A stretch of 6,894 nt of DNA from the NCBI GenBank assembly GCA_015233295.1, contig JADFYC010000157.1, positions 1 through 6,894 of the forward strand, given 5' to 3'. This DNA is from Deltaproteobacteria bacterium (GTDB taxonomy: Bacteria > Desulfobacterota > JADFXK01). The notes beneath the pieces are model-generated. The model made no database searches, was not told the DNA's origin, and was given only the letters and a program-made list of their open reading frames with translations. Of the stretch, positions 5,518-6,894 are shown piece by piece (the first letter of the stretch is position 1; every line of letters begins with the position of its first letter). A program made the position numbers and the translations under genes.

Positions 5518-5958
5518 TTATTTAACGGCGGCGGCTTGAACGTATTTTATTCGGAGTTCATACAGCAGACCGTCAAGCAGCTTGTCTTCCTCAGCGGTCA
5601 GATTACCTTTGGTCTTCTCCTTAAGCATGGCCAGCAGGTCGATATTGTACTTGGCCAGTTCCAGGTCTCGTTCCATCTTCCCGCTGTTGAGGTCTGGCAT
5701 CTGGCCAAGACTGATGAAGGTAGTCGTGCTCAGAGAAATGACCAGTTGGGCCAAGCTCGGACTCGGCAGAGAAACGTTTTCTTCCTCAGTCCGGGGGGGT
5801 GGTGTCTCGGCCTTCTTTTCCGGTCGAGAGGCCTGGGGTTCGGGAGCCGGCCTGGTGACAGACTCGGGCGCCCCCTGTTCCACGGGACTCGGCTCATCCG
5901 GGGAAGGACTGAAAATCCTTCTGTCTTTAACTGTAAAGCCTTTTTCTTCCTGGGTCAT
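5518..5958 (-). CDS. DUF1844 family protein of unknown function
   Basis: A 146-residue, probably cytosolic protein with two regions. Residues 1-66 are rich in Pro, Glu and Ser (for example ETPPPRTEEE at 51-60) and probably disordered. Residues 68-141 match my memory of DUF1844: LVISLSTTTFISLGQMPD (72-89), then LELAKYNIDLLAMLKEKTKG (99-118), NLTAEEDKLLDGLLYELRIK (119-138), consistent with a small helical domain. Its function is unknown and no catalytic motif is visible. No signal peptide is seen. The ATG at 5958 is preceded by AGGGTGA at suitable spacing. The gene follows serA by 56 bases and precedes ispE, so it probably travels with the operon. The MITE-like element begins 16 bases after its stop codon. 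Confidence 0.85.
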   Translation of the reverse strand: MTQEEKGFTVKDRRIFSPSPDEPSPVEQGAPESVTRPAPEPQASRPEKKAETPPPRTEEENVSLPSPSLAQLVISLSTTTFISLGQMPDLNSGKMERDLELAKYNIDLLAMLKEKTKGNLTAEEDKLLDGLLYELRIKYVQAAAVK

Positions 5959-5971
5959 ATTTCACCCTATA

Positions 5972-5999
5972 GGAGCACCAAGGCTCCATTTCAGGAGCC
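5972..5999 (-). promoter_or_regulatory. Alternative hairpins in the serA-DUF1844 gap
   Basis: In transcript order, GGCTCC (5994-5999), GGAGCC (5982-5987) and GCTCC (5972-5976) lie in a row. The middle segment can pair with the first (six pairs, TGAAAT loop) or, over five bases, with the third (CTTGGT loop), but not both. The set sits just before the DUF1844 ribosome-binding site. No U-run follows, so a terminator is unlikely; a role in mRNA stability or translation is conjecture. Confidence 0.35.
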
Positions 6000-6014
6000 C
6001 GGCGTCCTTACAGA

Positions 6015-6894
6015 TCACAGGTTCAGTTGGATGGCCGAATCTATGTGCTTCTGGGCCTTGATTATCTGCATAATCGACTCGGGAATCACCGAATTGGTCG
6101 TCAACAGAATTACGTTTCTTTTGTGTTCCGGTTCTTGGCCTACGTTCATTTGGGAGATATTGATGTTGTTGTTACCCAAGACTGTGCAGATTGCTCCGAT
6201 GACCCCTGGTTTATCATGATTATAGATGAGTAATTGATGACCTTGGGGCTCGGCCTCCAGACGGAAATCGTTCAGTCTGACGATCCTGGGGTCTTCTGTT
6301 CCGAAAATCGTCCCACGCAAGGTGGTTTCCATTTCAGAGGTGACTACCTTAATGGAAATCATATTGACGAAGTCTTCAACGGTGCGGGTCTTACTCTCCA
6401 GGACCTTGATCCCCCGATCGGATGCGATGATCGGGGCGTTGACAAAGTTGACCATATGGGACATGAAGGGAGATAAAATCCCGACTATAATCGAGGTGGT
6501 CAAAGGCGCCGTCGGCTGTTCGGCCAGGTCGCCCTGATAAGTAATATCTATTTGCTTGATTCCGCCTCGGCAAATCTGGCCCAGGAAAGAACCCATTTTT
6601 TCGGCCAACACAAAAAAGGGCTTCATTTTGGCCATGACTTCAGCCGTGACCGAAGGCACGTTGACCGCATTTTTAATGGCCCCGGTTTTCAAGTAGTCGA
6701 TGATCTGTTCGGCTACGGACACGGCCACGTTCTTTTGGGCTTCCACAGTGGATGCCCCGAGATGAGGAGTGCAAATGAGATTTTCCAGATCCAGCAACGG
6801 TGACTCCAGCGGCGGTTCGTGTTCGAACACATCCAGCGCGGCGCCGGCCAACGTGCCGCTTTCCAGGGCCTCCTTCAGGTCCACTTCGTTGACT
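6015..6894 (-). CDS. serA: D-3-phosphoglycerate dehydrogenase, C-terminal part (5' end outside window)
   Basis: Oxidises 3-phosphoglycerate with NAD+ in the first step of serine synthesis. The window holds the last ~293 codons; the frame stays open through the right edge, so the start is outside. First comes the end of the nucleotide-binding domain: VNEVDLKEALESGTLAGAAL, DVFEHEPP, then TPHLGAST carrying the catalytic His. Next is a region of about 130 residues matching the intervening (ASB) domain of long, type I enzymes, with GGIKQIDITYQGDLAEQ and NFVNAPIIASDRGIKVLES. Last is a ~72-residue ACT domain (HQLLIYNHDKPGVIGAICTV, then NNINISQMNVGQ), probably for serine feedback. The full protein should be about 525 residues. 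It precedes the DUF1844 gene by 56 bases on the same strand. Confidence 0.97.
   Translation of the reverse strand, partial: VNEVDLKEALESGTLAGAALDVFEHEPPLESPLLDLENLICTPHLGASTVEAQKNVAVSVAEQIIDYLKTGAIKNAVNVPSVTAEVMAKMKPFFVLAEKMGSFLGQICRGGIKQIDITYQGDLAEQPTAPLTTSIIVGILSPFMSHMVNFVNAPIIASDRGIKVLESKTRTVEDFVNMISIKVVTSEMETTLRGTIFGTEDPRIVRLNDFRLEAEPQGHQLLIYNHDKPGVIGAICTVLGNNNINISQMNVGQEPEHKRNVILLTTNSVIPESIMQIIKAQKHIDSAIQLNL

Noticed and set aside
5386..6219. Long plus-strand open frame (277 codons) across the DUF1844 gene and the end of serA
   Set aside because: It lies antisense to two clear genes, crosses the mobile-like element, has no recognisable domain and no sensible start context; it is a shadow of the minus-strand coding bias.

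Overview
The window is a block of housekeeping genes, all transcribed from the minus strand. Read in transcription order (right to left) it holds: the 3' end of serA (phosphoglycerate dehydrogenase), a small DUF1844 gene, ispE, a tRNA-Gln(UUG) gene, prs, rplY (the long CTC form of ribosomal protein L25), pth, and hppA (membrane pyrophosphatase), which runs off the left edge. The order ispE / tRNA-Gln / prs / rplY / pth, the DUF1844 protein and the type of SerA suggest a Desulfobacterota ('Deltaproteobacteria') member, perhaps near Syntrophobacterales or Desulfobacca. That placement is from memory of gene order and protein style, not from a search.

The genes are linked by metabolism and spacing. 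SerA starts serine synthesis, IspE phosphorylates an isoprenoid precursor, and Prs makes PRPP. L25, Pth and tRNA-Gln serve translation. HppA recovers energy from the pyrophosphate released by biosynthesis. Gaps are mostly 50-100 bases, and pth and hppA overlap by 4 bases (ATGA), so much of the block may be co-transcribed.

The most interesting non-genic item lies between the DUF1844 gene and ispE. A 193-base, non-coding, MITE-like insertion (5309-5501) has imperfect terminal inverted repeats (15 of 18 matching) and is flanked by an exact 10-base direct repeat (GGTTGCGTGT) that looks like a target-site duplication. It contains a perfect 29-base inverted repeat of the TTTCGAGCGAAGCGAGAAA type. 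Removing the element and one copy of the duplication leaves a gap of about 57 bases, typical of this operon.

Other notable points follow. hppA is broken by a frame change near 535-541. HppA residues point to a K+-dependent, probably Na+-transporting enzyme. ispE appears to start at CTG, because a good Shine-Dalgarno sequence fits that codon rather than the first TTG. A very strong Shine-Dalgarno sequence upstream of pth has no ordinary start codon after it but could drive a 15-codon leader ending in a GTGA overlap with pth. I found no unknown multi-gene system here; apart from the inserted element this is a conserved core region.
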